Below are positions 37,550-45,635 of a DNA stretch of 64,000 bases, piece by piece. This DNA is from Profundicola chukchiensis (lineage in GTDB: Bacteria > Bacteroidota > Bacteroidia > Flavobacteriales > Weeksellaceae), in the NCBI RefSeq assembly GCF_029664245.1, contig NZ_JANAIE010000002.1:372001-436000 (forward strand). Reading direction: 5' to 3'. The position numbers and the translations under genes are program-made. Position 1 is the stretch's first letter. The number at the start of each line of letters is the position of its first letter. Below the pieces are notes generated by a model. That model saw nothing but the letters and a program-made list of their open reading frames with translations, had not been told where the DNA came from and made no database searches.

Positions 37550-37785
37550 AAACAAAAATCTAAAACCAAATTTTTTTTCGATAGAACAAATAAAGTTATG
37601 AACAATTAATGCAAAGCGTATTATTCATCACAAATAGTCAGCGCAAATTATTTCTCCTTTTCCTAAAACTCATATCTTTGTGAAATGGCGAAGTCAAAGA
37701 CTATTTATTATTGTCAGAATTGTGGTGCACAACACGCTACTTGGATGGGAAAATGTTCCCAATGTAAAGAATGGAACACGATAAT
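37550..37785 (+). repeat. radA 5'-end repeat, copy 2 (long)
   Basis: About 235 bp matching 38974-39222: the divergent intergenic region plus the radA start. The coding part is about 89% identical to radA by my count, and its first 48 bases are identical. Relative to copy 3 it lacks 6 nt shortly upstream of the -7 box. It carries the shared 41-bp core at 37665-37705. Confidence 0.9.
37673..37680 (+). promoter_or_regulatory. -7 element in radA repeat copy 2
   Basis: Intact TATCTTTG, 5 nt before the stub ATG, the same as in front of radA itself. The stub may still be transcribed. Confidence 0.55.
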
Positions 37786-37807
37786 TGTTATGATTGTACA
37801 AATGTAA
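37685..37807 (+). pseudogene. radA 5' fragment encoding the zinc finger only
   Basis: A 40-codon frame, ATG to TAA. Codons 1-33 match RadA except codon 28 (K for G), and the frame then runs into unrelated sequence. All four zinc-finger cysteines (C10, C13, C24, C27) are kept. Ten codons differ from radA at about 11 bases, and nine of the ten changes are synonymous. This is the pattern of a formerly functional divergent allele, not of a drifting duplicate. It could still make a 40-aa zinc-finger peptide. Confidence 0.8.
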
Positions 37808-37933
37808 AAGTAAGTTTTCAATATGAAAATTTAACAGTTAAAGATTTGTACGATTTTTTTTTATAAATATTTGAGGATTAAAAATTATAGATATGTACAG
37901 AATGTCTTAATCAAGTATAAGATCTTTATTAAA

Positions 37934-38032
37934 TCATTTTTGATTTTTTTTAAATAAAGAAACTATAAATGGAGCAACAAGACCACCAATTATAATTGAC
38001 ACAATTAATATTGTAATTTCAATTTTACTCAT
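37934..38032 (-). CDS. 32-aa single-helix membrane peptide (cassette 2)
   Basis: ATG at 38032, one base after the stop of the 305-aa gene; TGA at 37934-37936. The peptide begins MSKIEITILIVSIIIGGLV and ends in a basic tail (SLFKKNQK), so it is one transmembrane helix with a positive cytoplasmic end. The tight spacing suggests co-translation with the exported protein upstream. Role unknown; an immunity or membrane-active peptide is possible. Confidence 0.6.
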   Translation of the reverse strand: MSKIEITILIVSIIIGGLVAPFIVSLFKKNQK

Positions 38033-38033
38033 A

Positions 38034-38951
38034 TTACCTTGTTATTAATTTTGCAAGTCTACCCACCGCACCTGTTGAACCAGAAACAGCACCGCCTACT
38101 GCAGCCCAACCTACCATACCCCAATCTACACTTCCTGTCAACACGTATTGACCAGATGCCGCAATACCACCACTTATCACTGCGCCTGCTATATCTAAAC
38201 CTACCCATGGTGCTATTAGCAAACTGTTTTCTTTTAATATAACATCTCCATTCGGACCATTACTGGCTAAAATAAAATTAGGTTCAGGTAATATATAAGT
38301 AACTGAATTTTCATTTTTCACCCACCATTCCATAGATTTTATGGATATAGCTAGTGTTATTGCCAAAACATGACCAGCATTTTCATTTTTAGCATATTTT
38401 TTTGAGTTAAATTCGTCTTTATAACTGTTTAATTCTTTTAAAATTTCTGATGCTGTATTCAGCCCATCTATGTTATTATCTATAAGCTCTTTGATTTTAT
38501 TAAGCGTTGAAAGTTCATATTCATCAATTAATTCATTTCTTAAGGAATTAGATAGTAATGTAGAATAAGTCGGTTCATTATCTTTCAATCCAGCACTTTC
38601 ATTTAATGAACTTATTGACTTAAACGCTTTATTACTTAAATCTTTATAAGCATAAGCACCTTCGTTTAAATAATTATAGAAATTATCCTTCACCATAAAG
38701 TACTTATACTTTTCTGAGTTTGAAATATCTAAATTATATTCTGCGTAAAATTCAATTAGTAATCTATTTACATAATCTACATTTTCATCAACATTTTTTG
38801 AAAACTTAGATTCGTCAAGGTTGGATAGAACATAATCTAAAGCTTTGTTGTGTAAATCACCACGATTAAAATAGTCTTCTACTTTAATTTGACTATATCC
38901 AACATTTAATAATAAAACTGTGGCTAATAAGCCTAAAAAATACTTTTTCAT
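38034..38951 (-). CDS. Exported protein with Gly-rich hydrophobic C terminus (cassette 2)
   Basis: 305 aa. Signal peptide (ends NVGYSQ). Residues ~22-200 are charged and mostly helical (DLHNKALDYVLSNLDESKF). The last 59 residues (247-305) are rich in Gly/Ala/Val with GxxxG-like spacing (GAVISGGIAASG, GWAAVGGAVSGSTGAVG) and end in basic RLAKLITR. This resembles membrane-inserting tails of bacteriocin-like or pore-forming proteins, but no family is recognised. It leads an operon with the 32-aa membrane peptide, in the insert next to radA, divergent from it. Confidence 0.75.
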   Translation of the reverse strand: MKKYFLGLLATVLLLNVGYSQIKVEDYFNRGDLHNKALDYVLSNLDESKFSKNVDENVDYVNRLLIEFYAEYNLDISNSEKYKYFMVKDNFYNYLNEGAYAYKDLSNKAFKSISSLNESAGLKDNEPTYSTLLSNSLRNELIDEYELSTLNKIKELIDNNIDGLNTASEILKELNSYKDEFNSKKYAKNENAGHVLAITLAISIKSMEWWVKNENSVTYILPEPNFILASNGPNGDVILKENSLLIAPWVGLDIAGAVISGGIAASGQYVLTGSVDWGMVGWAAVGGAVSGSTGAVGRLAKLITR

Positions 38952-38973
38952 AATAGTTTAAATTAATATGAAA

Positions 38974-39222
38974 AACAAAAATCTAAAATCTAAAAACAAA
39001 TTTATTTTTAGATAAAACAAATAAAGTTATGAACAATTATTTCGAAACACATTGTTCATCACAAATAATCAGCGCAAATTATTTCTCCTTACTCTTTTCC
39101 TAAAACTCATATCTTTGCTAAATGGCGAAGTCAAAGACTATTTATTATTGTCAGAATTGTGGTGCACAACATGCTACATGGATGGGAAAGTGCTCACAAT
39201 GTGGAGAGTGGAATACTATTGT
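38974..39222 (+). repeat. radA 5'-end repeat, copy 3 (intact radA)
   Basis: Same unit as copy 2, but here it continues into full-length radA. The shared 41-bp core is at 39102-39142. Similarity starts close to the start codon of the divergent 305-aa gene, so the divergent cassette promoter region is part of the unit. Confidence 0.9.
39110..39117 (+). promoter_or_regulatory. -7 promoter element for radA
   Basis: TATCTTTG, 5 nt before the radA ATG, so the radA mRNA should have little or no leader. Confidence 0.65.
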
Positions 39223-40477
39223 AGAAGAAGTTGTGGAGAAGAATGCAAAGAAAACTCCATGGCAAGAAGACAATACCAAAAAACCTGTTTTGTTTAATAT
39301 TAAGGATATTCCCGAAACTAGTGAAACGAGAATCATTACGCATAATGATGAGCTAGATCGTGTTTTGGGAGGTGGAATTGTTTTAGGTTCTGTAATTTTA
39401 TTGGGTGGAGAACCAGGAATCGGAAAATCAACCCTATTATTACAAGTTGCTTTAAGCCTTAAACATTTAAAGGTTTTATATGTTTCTGGTGAGGAAAGTG
39501 CTTCTCAAATTAAATTACGCGCAGAGAGAATTGGTATCGAAACAGAAGATTGCTATATCTTAACCGAAACTCAAACACAAAAGATTTTTAAACAAGCCAA
39601 AAGCATACAACCTCAGATTTTGATTATTGATTCTATTCAAACGCTACAATCTGAATATGTAGAATCTTCGCCAGGCAGTGTTTCTCAAATTAGAGAATGC
39701 ACTTCTGAACTAATAAAATTTGCAAAAACAACAAATGTTCCAGTTATTTTGGTAGGACACATCACCAAAGAAGGTTCGATTGCAGGACCTAAAATCTTGG
39801 AACACATGGTAGATGTTGTGCTGCAATTCGAAGGCGAAAGAAATCATTTATATAGATTGCTACGATCGCAAAAAAACAGATTTGGATCCACCGCGGAATT
39901 GGGTATTTATGAAATGCAGGGTTCTGGATTGAGAGAAGTTTCAAATCCCTCTGAAGTATTGATTTCCCCAAAAGACACTCCTCTCAGTGGAAATGCGATT
40001 GCAGCTACTTTAGAAGGAATTCGTCCCATGTTGATTGAGATTCAAGCATTGGTGAGCACAGCGGTATATGGAACACCTCAGCGTTCTACCACAGGATTTG
40101 ACATTAAGAGATTAAATATGCTACTCGCTGTTTTGGAGAAACGAGCTGGTTTTCAGCTTGGATCTAAAGACGTTTTCTTGAACATTACGGGTGGAATTCG
40201 GGTAGATGATCCAGCGATTGATTTGGCGGTTTTATGCGCTATTTTATCATCTTATGAAAATGAGCCTTTACCCGATAATTGTTGCTTTGCCGGAGAAATA
40301 GGTTTGAGCGGAGAAGTTCGTCCGGTGAATAGAATAGAAAAACGAATTATAGAAGCCGAAAAATTGGGTTATGATGTAATTTTTATTTCAAAACATAACA
40401 AAGTTAAAACTTCTAATTTTCAGATTCGGGTAGAAATGCTAGGAACCGTTGGGGATTTGTATCGAATGCTGTTTTGA
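39122..40477 (+). CDS. radA: DNA repair protein RadA
   Basis: 451 aa, full length. C4 zinc finger (C10, C13, C24, C27), RecA-like core with Walker A GGEPGIGKST (about 93-102), the RadA-specific KNRFG motif near 250, and a C-terminal Lon-protease-like domain. RadA is a hexameric helicase that promotes branch migration and D-loop extension in recombination. Its 5' end is the third copy of the repeated unit. The gene appears intact despite the rearrangements upstream. Confidence 0.97.
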   Translation: MAKSKTIYYCQNCGAQHATWMGKCSQCGEWNTIVEEVVEKNAKKTPWQEDNTKKPVLFNIKDIPETSETRIITHNDELDRVLGGGIVLGSVILLGGEPGIGKSTLLLQVALSLKHLKVLYVSGEESASQIKLRAERIGIETEDCYILTETQTQKIFKQAKSIQPQILIIDSIQTLQSEYVESSPGSVSQIRECTSELIKFAKTTNVPVILVGHITKEGSIAGPKILEHMVDVVLQFEGERNHLYRLLRSQKNRFGSTAELGIYEMQGSGLREVSNPSEVLISPKDTPLSGNAIAATLEGIRPMLIEIQALVSTAVYGTPQRSTTGFDIKRLNMLLAVLEKRAGFQLGSKDVFLNITGGIRVDDPAIDLAVLCAILSSYENEPLPDNCCFAGEIGLSGEVRPVNRIEKRIIEAEKLGYDVIFISKHNKVKTSNFQIRVEMLGTVGDLYRMLF

Positions 40478-40509
40478 GTTTTAAATTCTGAATTTATATC
40501 AAACAGTTG

Positions 40510-40668
40510 TAGATGCGAAGCGCAATAGGGATAGTAGCAAGTAGCCCACAGCTAAAGCACGCAAACAAAAAGAGGCACAAAAGAGTGGAGTCCCTTAGGA
40601 CAAACTCCTTTTGTGCCTACTTTTTTGTAAGTGATTTTGCGAGGACTACTGCGGATAGCCCGCAATTG
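40510..40668. repeat. Composite intergenic element with long hairpin, type A
   Basis: Between converging radA and hutG. Left flank has GCGCAATAGGGATAGTAGC and AGTAGCCC; right flank has GGACTACTGCGGATAGCCCG. Between them is a hairpin with arms AGGCACAAAAG (40573-40583) and CTTTTGTGCCT (40608-40618), an inner GTCC-CTTA-GGAC stem, and a T run at 40621. The flank-hairpin-flank design recurs at 53045-53230. The hairpin may serve as the radA/hutG terminator. Confidence 0.55.
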
Positions 40669-40679
40669 CCCTAATTATA

Positions 40680-41624
40680 TTATAAATTATGCACCATTTC
40701 TGACACCATATGTGCCGCCAAACGGGCCGTTCTATTGTCGATATCGTATTCTGGGTTATACTCGGCAACATCCATTAACCTCACCTTATTTGACCCAAGA
40801 ATATGTTTTAGAATTCCTTTCACTTGGAAAGCATTTAGTCCATTAGCCGCTGGAGCACTAACACCAGGTGCATAGGCTGCATCGAACACATCCATGTCCA
40901 AGCTCAGATATATAGCATCTACTTTCTCTAAGAAAGCATCGATAGCAATCGACCATGCACGTCTATCTTCGTGAATTTGATCTGCTAAAACATAATGTGC
41001 ACCTAGTTTCTCTGCTCTTTCGAAAATTGCTTTTGTATTAGCCGTTTTCTGAACTCCTAGACACATATAATTGAACTCTCTATTATTCTTTTCACAGAAT
41101 TGAGACATCTCGTAAAAACCTGTCCCTGAATTGGTATCTGGATGCGGTAAACGCAAATCAAAATGCGCATCAATGTTAATGATTCCTATCTTTTTGTATT
41201 TATCACTAAGCGCCAAAAAGTTACCATATGCCACTTCATGACCTCCTCCTAAAACTAGTGGATAGGTTTTTTTAGCGATTAAATTTTTAAGAATTTGCAC
41301 TTGCTCATCGCGTGCTTCTTCTAAATTATTACCTACACATACCACGTTTCCGTAATCGTATAAAGCGTTAACATCTGAATCTTGCTGCGGCAAAATAGAT
41401 AGCATTTTTCTAATGGCATCTGGCGCCTTGGCTGCTCCTACTCTACCTTTATTTCTTCTAACACCTTCGTCTGAAGCAAATCCTAAAAAGACAACGGATT
41501 TTTCTAAATAAGCTTGATGCTCTTTAGGGAATTCCTTGACAAGTTGATGCCATCTTTTTCCAAGCATTCCATCTTCTACATCCACACGACCGTGCCAATG
41601 CGATTTATCGAAAGGTTTAATCAT
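40680..41624 (-). CDS. hutG: Formimidoylglutamase (arginase family)
   Basis: 314 aa. Binuclear manganese motifs of the ureohydrolase fold: GGGHEVAYG, NIDAHFDLR and SLDMDVFDAAYAPGVSAP. It hydrolyses N-formimidoyl-L-glutamate to glutamate and formamide in histidine breakdown; HutG is favoured over arginase by overall similarity to Bacteroidota formimidoylglutamases. No other hut gene is nearby. Confidence 0.88.
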   Translation of the reverse strand: MIKPFDKSHWHGRVDVEDGMLGKRWHQLVKEFPKEHQAYLEKSVVFLGFASDEGVRRNKGRVGAAKAPDAIRKMLSILPQQDSDVNALYDYGNVVCVGNNLEEARDEQVQILKNLIAKKTYPLVLGGGHEVAYGNFLALSDKYKKIGIINIDAHFDLRLPHPDTNSGTGFYEMSQFCEKNNREFNYMCLGVQKTANTKAIFERAEKLGAHYVLADQIHEDRRAWSIAIDAFLEKVDAIYLSLDMDVFDAAYAPGVSAPAANGLNAFQVKGILKHILGSNKVRLMDVAEYNPEYDIDNRTARLAAHMVSEMVHNL

Positions 41625-41642
41625 AGTTTTCTAATTTTAGCC

Positions 41643-41650
41643 CAAATTTA
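41643..41650 (-). promoter_or_regulatory. -7 promoter element for hutG
   Basis: Minus-strand TAAATTTG, 19 nt before the hutG ATG. Confidence 0.65.
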
Positions 41651-41705
41651 ACGAAATGCTTTGTATTTTAAACACAATTCTAAGAAGTGTTGTGTAAATT
41701 AAATA

Positions 41706-41858
41706 TTAAGCATTATCACGTGGCTGGTGTTTTTCTTTTCTTTGCTCTACCTGTGGATTCACTTGTTTTCCATCGGTAGCTTTCTCGTTGATTGCCTTTT
41801 CTTCTAGGCTTTTGTTTACTTTTCTTTGTTCTGGGTTAACGTTCTTATCCTTATTCAT
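41706..41858 (-). CDS. 50-aa highly charged protein
   Basis: A short frame from ATG 41858 to TAA 41706. Entirely hydrophilic (Lys, Glu, Asn, Gln, Asp), with no Cys, Trp, Tyr or Phe. It has a weak internal repeat: NVNPEQRKVNKSLEEK and QVNPQVEQRKEK. Such composition is unlikely in random AT-rich DNA. Function unknown; likely soluble and disordered. Confidence 0.5.
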   Translation of the reverse strand: MNKDKNVNPEQRKVNKSLEEKAINEKATDGKQVNPQVEQRKEKHQPRDNA

Positions 41859-42012
41859 AATAATATATTTAACCTAAAGATCTCAACAACTGTTCCGAGA
41901 TAATTTACTGTGCATGAATGCTTAACTCTAAGCAGTAAATGAAATTTATCATATTTATAGAAAACCTGATGGTATATAGTTTGAATCTTTTTATACAAAA
42001 AATTATATACCT

Positions 42013-42579
42013 ATGAGAAATTTTAAATTATTGACCTTATTTGCGATTATGTTTAGTTTGTTAGTAAGATGTACTACTGATGATGAAGGAAATCCTGCGG
42101 TTCAATCTCCGATTGATATCCCGACAAAGATTAACAACATCGAAATTCCTTTTGCGACTATAGATGGAACAACTTTGCCTGGCCCTATCAACATTAGACT
42201 TAATGTTGATTTTGATGAAGCCATTGGTGATGCAGTGCCAGGTTTAGGCTTGAACAATGTAGCATCGGCTGAGTTAGTTGACTTTTATGTAGAATTAGAT
42301 GATAGTTCTTTTGTTGGAGATTTAACAGCTATTGAGGACATGGACATCTATGTAAAAGCTAACGGACCAGATTTGGAAGAAATTAAAGTTGCTGAAGTTA
42401 GAGGCAACACCGCAGCAGATAGAATTAATTTTGAGGTGGTTTCTAATGAGGATCTAATCGATTATTTTAAGGCGGATGATTTATATTTAGTATTAAGAGA
42501 TATTAAAGCTGGTGATAGTTCTTTAACAACTTTCACCATTAGTGCCACGCCAGTATGGAAAGCTAGTTTCCAGTTATAG
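42013..42579 (+). CDS. Putative lipoprotein, unknown function
   Basis: 188 aa. Signal segment ends in SLLVRC (C20), an imperfect lipobox because of Arg before Cys, but the following TTDDEGN matches the acidic export signal of Bacteroidota lipoproteins. The rest is a predicted beta-sandwich (IRLNVDFDEAIG...VDFYVELDDSSFVGDL...SATPVWKASF). No known domain. Monocistronic, with strong terminator. Confidence 0.75.
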   Translation: MRNFKLLTLFAIMFSLLVRCTTDDEGNPAVQSPIDIPTKINNIEIPFATIDGTTLPGPINIRLNVDFDEAIGDAVPGLGLNNVASAELVDFYVELDDSSFVGDLTAIEDMDIYVKANGPDLEEIKVAEVRGNTAADRINFEVVSNEDLIDYFKADDLYLVLRDIKAGDSSLTTFTISATPVWKASFQL

Positions 42580-42597
42580 AATTTTTGTTTTTAGAAA

Positions 42598-42640
42598 TGA
42601 AAAGCCGACGTTTTCTGACGTCGGCTTTTCAATTTTAAAT
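42598..42640. terminator. Bidirectional terminator between lipoprotein gene and mnmA
   Basis: GC-rich stem TGAAAAGCCGACGT / ACGTCGGCTTTTCA followed by ATTTT. It lies 10 bp from the mnmA stop. Confidence 0.95.
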
Positions 42641-42650
42641 CTATTTTTCA

Positions 42651-43844
42651 TTACTGAATCACACCTGATCCAATCAATTCTTCTCCATCATACCAAGCAA
42701 CAAATTGCCCCGAAGTGATGGCACTTGGCGCTTCGTCGAACTCCACATACAATCCATTATCGAATTGATGTAAAGTTGCTTTTCTCAAAGGCTGACGATA
42801 ACGAATTCTCGCCATATACTCTTTGGTTTCACCTGGTTTTAATGCCAAATCTTCTCTCACCCAATGCAATTCTGCATTAGATACAAATAACGCTTTCTTG
42901 AACAAGCCTGGATGATCTGCGCCTTGACCTGCGTAGATTATATTCTTTTCAACGTCAGTAGAAATCACAAATAATGGTTCTACCATACCGCCAACGCCTA
43001 AACCTTTTCTTTGTCCAACCGTAAAGAAATGAGCTCCATTATGTTTTCCAACGATTTTGCCGTCATTCGCATCATAAGTATAATCCTTAGCAAGGAAAGC
43101 TAATCTTTCTTTTTCAGTTTCGAACTCAGTTTTTTGTGGTAAACCTTGATAGAAATCTTTTTTAATTTCTATGATAACACCATCTTTCGGTTTTAATTGC
43201 TGTTGTAGAAAGTCAGGTAAACTCACTTTTCCGATAAAGCATAAACCTTGTGAATCTTTTTTATCTGCTGTAACTAATTCTTGCTCTTTGGCAATTTTTC
43301 TCACTTCAGATTTATCTAAATGCCCAATTGGGAACAAAGCTTTTGAAAGTTGCTCTTGACTTAATTGACACAAGAAATAAGACTGATCTTTATTTTTATC
43401 GTGCCCAGCCAAAAGTTGATAAATTTCTTTACCATCTTTTTCAATAATTCCTTTTTGGCAATAATGTCCTGTAGCTACATAATCAGCCCCAAGTTCTAAG
43501 GCTGTTTTTAAGAAAATATCGAACTTGATTTCACGATTACACAAAACATCAGGGTTTGGAGTTCTACCAATCTGATATTCGTTGAACATATAATCAACGA
43601 TTCGTTCTTTATAAATCTCGCTTAAATCAATTACCTGAAATGGAATTCCTAGTTTTTCTGCTACCAACAAAGCATCTGCACTATCCTCAATCCATGGACA
43701 TTCATCATCTAAGATCACTGATGAATCATTCCAATTTCTCATGAATAGTCCGATCACATCATAACCTTGCTGCTGCAATAAATATGCGGATACACTACTA
43801 TCTACACCTCCCGAAAGTCCTATGACTACTTTTTTACCTTTCAC
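42651..43844 (-). CDS. mnmA: tRNA-specific 2-thiouridylase MnmA
   Basis: 397 aa from GTG at 43844. PP-loop [14 protein letters not shown], catalytic Cys in [13 protein letters not shown] and [13 protein letters not shown], plus the C-terminal beta domain. It adds sulfur to U34 of tRNA-Lys, -Glu and -Gln. A TTG at 43859 adds five residues but falls almost at the transcription start implied by the -7 box. GTG gives the usual N terminus ([13 protein letters not shown]) and a short leader. There is no ATG in this region. Confidence 0.96.
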   Translation of the reverse strand: MKGKKVVIGLSGGVDSSVSAYLLQQQGYDVIGLFMRNWNDSSVILDDECPWIEDSADALLVAEKLGIPFQVIDLSEIYKERIVDYMFNEYQIGRTPNPDVLCNREIKFDIFLKTALELGADYVATGHYCQKGIIEKDGKEIYQLLAGHDKNKDQSYFLCQLSQEQLSKALFPIGHLDKSEVRKIAKEQELVTADKKDSQGLCFIGKVSLPDFLQQQLKPKDGVIIEIKKDFYQGLPQKTEFETEKERLAFLAKDYTYDANDGKIVGKHNGAHFFTVGQRKGLGVGGMVEPLFVISTDVEKNIIYAGQGADHPGLFKKALFVSNAELHWVREDLALKPGETKEYMARIRYRQPLRKATLHQFDNGLYVEFDEAPSAITSGQFVAWYDGEELIGSGVIQ

Positions 43845-43863
43845 CGCTTTTAAATTCAAGTTG

Positions 43864-43871
43864 CAAAGTTA
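43864..43871 (-). promoter_or_regulatory. -7 promoter element for mnmA
   Basis: Minus-strand TAACTTTG. Its position favours the GTG start at 43844 over the TTG at 43859. Confidence 0.65.
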
Positions 43872-43920
43872 CGGCTTTATTAGTTTTAATGACAAAATCC
43901 CCTTTTTTTTTAGGATTTAT

Positions 43921-44790
43921 TTAATGAATATTCAAGGATTTGTGAGTGCGACGAATCGCTTCTTGATTTTTATATTCTATCCAATCATTTCCTTTTAACT
44001 TTCGCATCACACTATCATAATGTCGCATGAGTATAACATTATATAAAGCTTCGGCTAAATGATTAGGTCTCTTGGCGATTGACCTTAAACTCATAGAAAA
44101 ACCTGGCGTTATGTATTTCATATAATGCCAATACGCTTCTGGCATATAGAGCATTTCGCCATGAGAAAGTGTAGTTTTATAAGGCTTAAGATTCTTTAAT
44201 GCTGGAAATTTCTCAAAATCTGGATGATCGAAATCTATGTCCTCGCGACAAATTACAGAATGTGGAATTTTATACATGAATTTTGATTGACTCGGCGGAA
44301 CCAAAATACATTCCTTTTCGCCGTGAAAGTGAAAATGAAAAATATTAGCCAAATCAATGTCATAATGCATAAACACATTACTACCAGCTCCTCCAAAAAA
44401 TAACATTGGCAAGCCTTTCATTATTTTCAATCCTAATTCTGGATATTTATAATCTTGCTGAAGTTGCGGAACTTCCTTCATTAAATTATACAGGAAAATA
44501 CGCAAATCGGTAGGTTCTGATTTCAATAAATCGACATAGTCAACTAAACTCATTTTGGCTTTTGGCTCATTGAAACCATCTTCTGCTTTTACAGGTTCGC
44601 TATTATATAAAGGAACAATTCTTTCACCCGCAATTTCTTTGATGTAGTCTAGATTCCACTTAGCATAAGCAGGCCAATCTTTTGTTATGTTCTTAATAAC
44701 AACTGGCTTTTGAGGTTTATAATAATTTTCTATAAACCCCTGCTTATCAATAGAATCAATTCTATCTATAGACTTAAAATCAAACTGCAT
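43921..44790 (-). CDS. JmjC-like cupin (Cupin_8) protein
   Basis: 289 aa. Cupin-8/FIH-like fold: KPVVIKNITKDWPAYAKW at the N terminus, an HxD iron motif in FMHYDID, the strand FHFHFHGEKECILVPPSQS, and a distal His in EAYWHYMKYI. The family are Fe(II)/2-oxoglutarate hydroxylases acting on proteins or tRNA; target unknown. Monocistronic. Confidence 0.9.
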   Translation of the reverse strand: MQFDFKSIDRIDSIDKQGFIENYYKPQKPVVIKNITKDWPAYAKWNLDYIKEIAGERIVPLYNSEPVKAEDGFNEPKAKMSLVDYVDLLKSEPTDLRIFLYNLMKEVPQLQQDYKYPELGLKIMKGLPMLFFGGAGSNVFMHYDIDLANIFHFHFHGEKECILVPPSQSKFMYKIPHSVICREDIDFDHPDFEKFPALKNLKPYKTTLSHGEMLYMPEAYWHYMKYITPGFSMSLRSIAKRPNHLAEALYNVILMRHYDSVMRKLKGNDWIEYKNQEAIRRTHKSLNIH

Positions 44791-44807
44791 TTTCGTGAAT
44801 TAACCCA

Positions 44808-44815
44808 CAAATTTA
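44808..44815 (-). promoter_or_regulatory. -7 promoter element for the cupin gene
   Basis: Minus-strand TAAATTTG, 18 nt before the ATG. Confidence 0.6.
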
Positions 44816-44956
44816 CATTAATTTAATATGTATGAATAGAACTTTATGATTTGATTTGGTTCTTTTAAGAAATCATAAAGATATTTTTGAGTTAAGTTAG
44901 AGGTCTATATTTGGTTTCATTCTTCAAAAACGAGACACATTAATTATCTTTACCAC

Positions 44957-45613
44957 ATGAAATCCCTGACAGAAGAAAACTATCTAAAAGCCTTGTTTAT
45001 GCTTTCCCAGAAAAGCCCAGATGTTTCTGTGAATGAATTAAGCAAAGAATTGGATATTACGATGCCCACTGTAACGGCCATGATGAAGCGATTTGCTAAG
45101 AAAAATTGGGTGATTTATGAAAGCTATAAACCTATTAGACTTTCTGAAGAAGGAGCTAAGGAGGCGGCCTTAATCGTTAGAAAACATCGTTTAACCGAAA
45201 TGTTTTTAGTGGATGTGATGGACTTTGGCTGGGCAGATGTACACGAAGTAGCAGAGCAAATTGAACACATAGAATCACCTATGTTTTTTGATAAAATGGA
45301 TAAAATGCTCAACTATCCAAAGGTAGATCCACATGGCTCGCCTATACCTGATAAACATGGAAATACAATTGAATTAAATTACAGCAAACTTTCGGATTGC
45401 AAAGCGGGAGACATTGTTATTTTTAGAGCTGTTGAGAATTCAACTGATGATTTTTTAACCTTTTTAAATGATAGAAATCTAGCTTTACAAACTAAACTTC
45501 ATATCAAATCTGTTGAATCATTTGATAATAGTATGTTGGTTGAATATAATGATAGAACCTACACCTTTAGCAAAAAAGCTTGTGAAATGATGTTAGTTGA
45601 AAAGACATCTTAA
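44957..45613 (+). CDS. DtxR-family metal-dependent transcriptional regulator
   Basis: 218 aa. N-terminal winged helix (EENYLKALFMLSQ; VSVNELSKELDITMPTVTAMMKRFAKKNWV), a dimerisation/metal domain (AEQIEHIESP) and a C-terminal FeoA/SH3-like domain (LSDCKAGDIVIFRAV). It most resembles MntR/TroR-type regulators that sense Mn or Fe. No transporter gene is adjacent, so targets lie elsewhere. Confidence 0.93.
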   Translation: MKSLTEENYLKALFMLSQKSPDVSVNELSKELDITMPTVTAMMKRFAKKNWVIYESYKPIRLSEEGAKEAALIVRKHRLTEMFLVDVMDFGWADVHEVAEQIEHIESPMFFDKMDKMLNYPKVDPHGSPIPDKHGNTIELNYSKLSDCKAGDIVIFRAVENSTDDFLTFLNDRNLALQTKLHIKSVESFDNSMLVEYNDRTYTFSKKACEMMLVEKTS

Positions 45614-45635
45614 AATTTAAAATATTAGATAAAGA

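Noticed and set aside
37525-37605. Longer start (ATG 37605) for the 79-aa exported protein
   Set aside because: It would place 27 residues before a good signal peptide and use sequence belonging to the shared non-coding repeat.
38039-38242. 67-aa plus-strand frame opposite the 305-aa gene tail
   Set aside because: Antisense shadow created by the Gly/Ala-rich coding sequence.
39052-39297. 81-aa frame overlapping the radA start
   Set aside because: Out-of-frame with RadA zinc-finger codons and no promoter; a shadow of radA and its upstream region.
40631-40846. 71-aa plus-strand frame at the hutG 3' end
   Set aside because: Covers the intergenic repeat and antisense hutG; no start signals.
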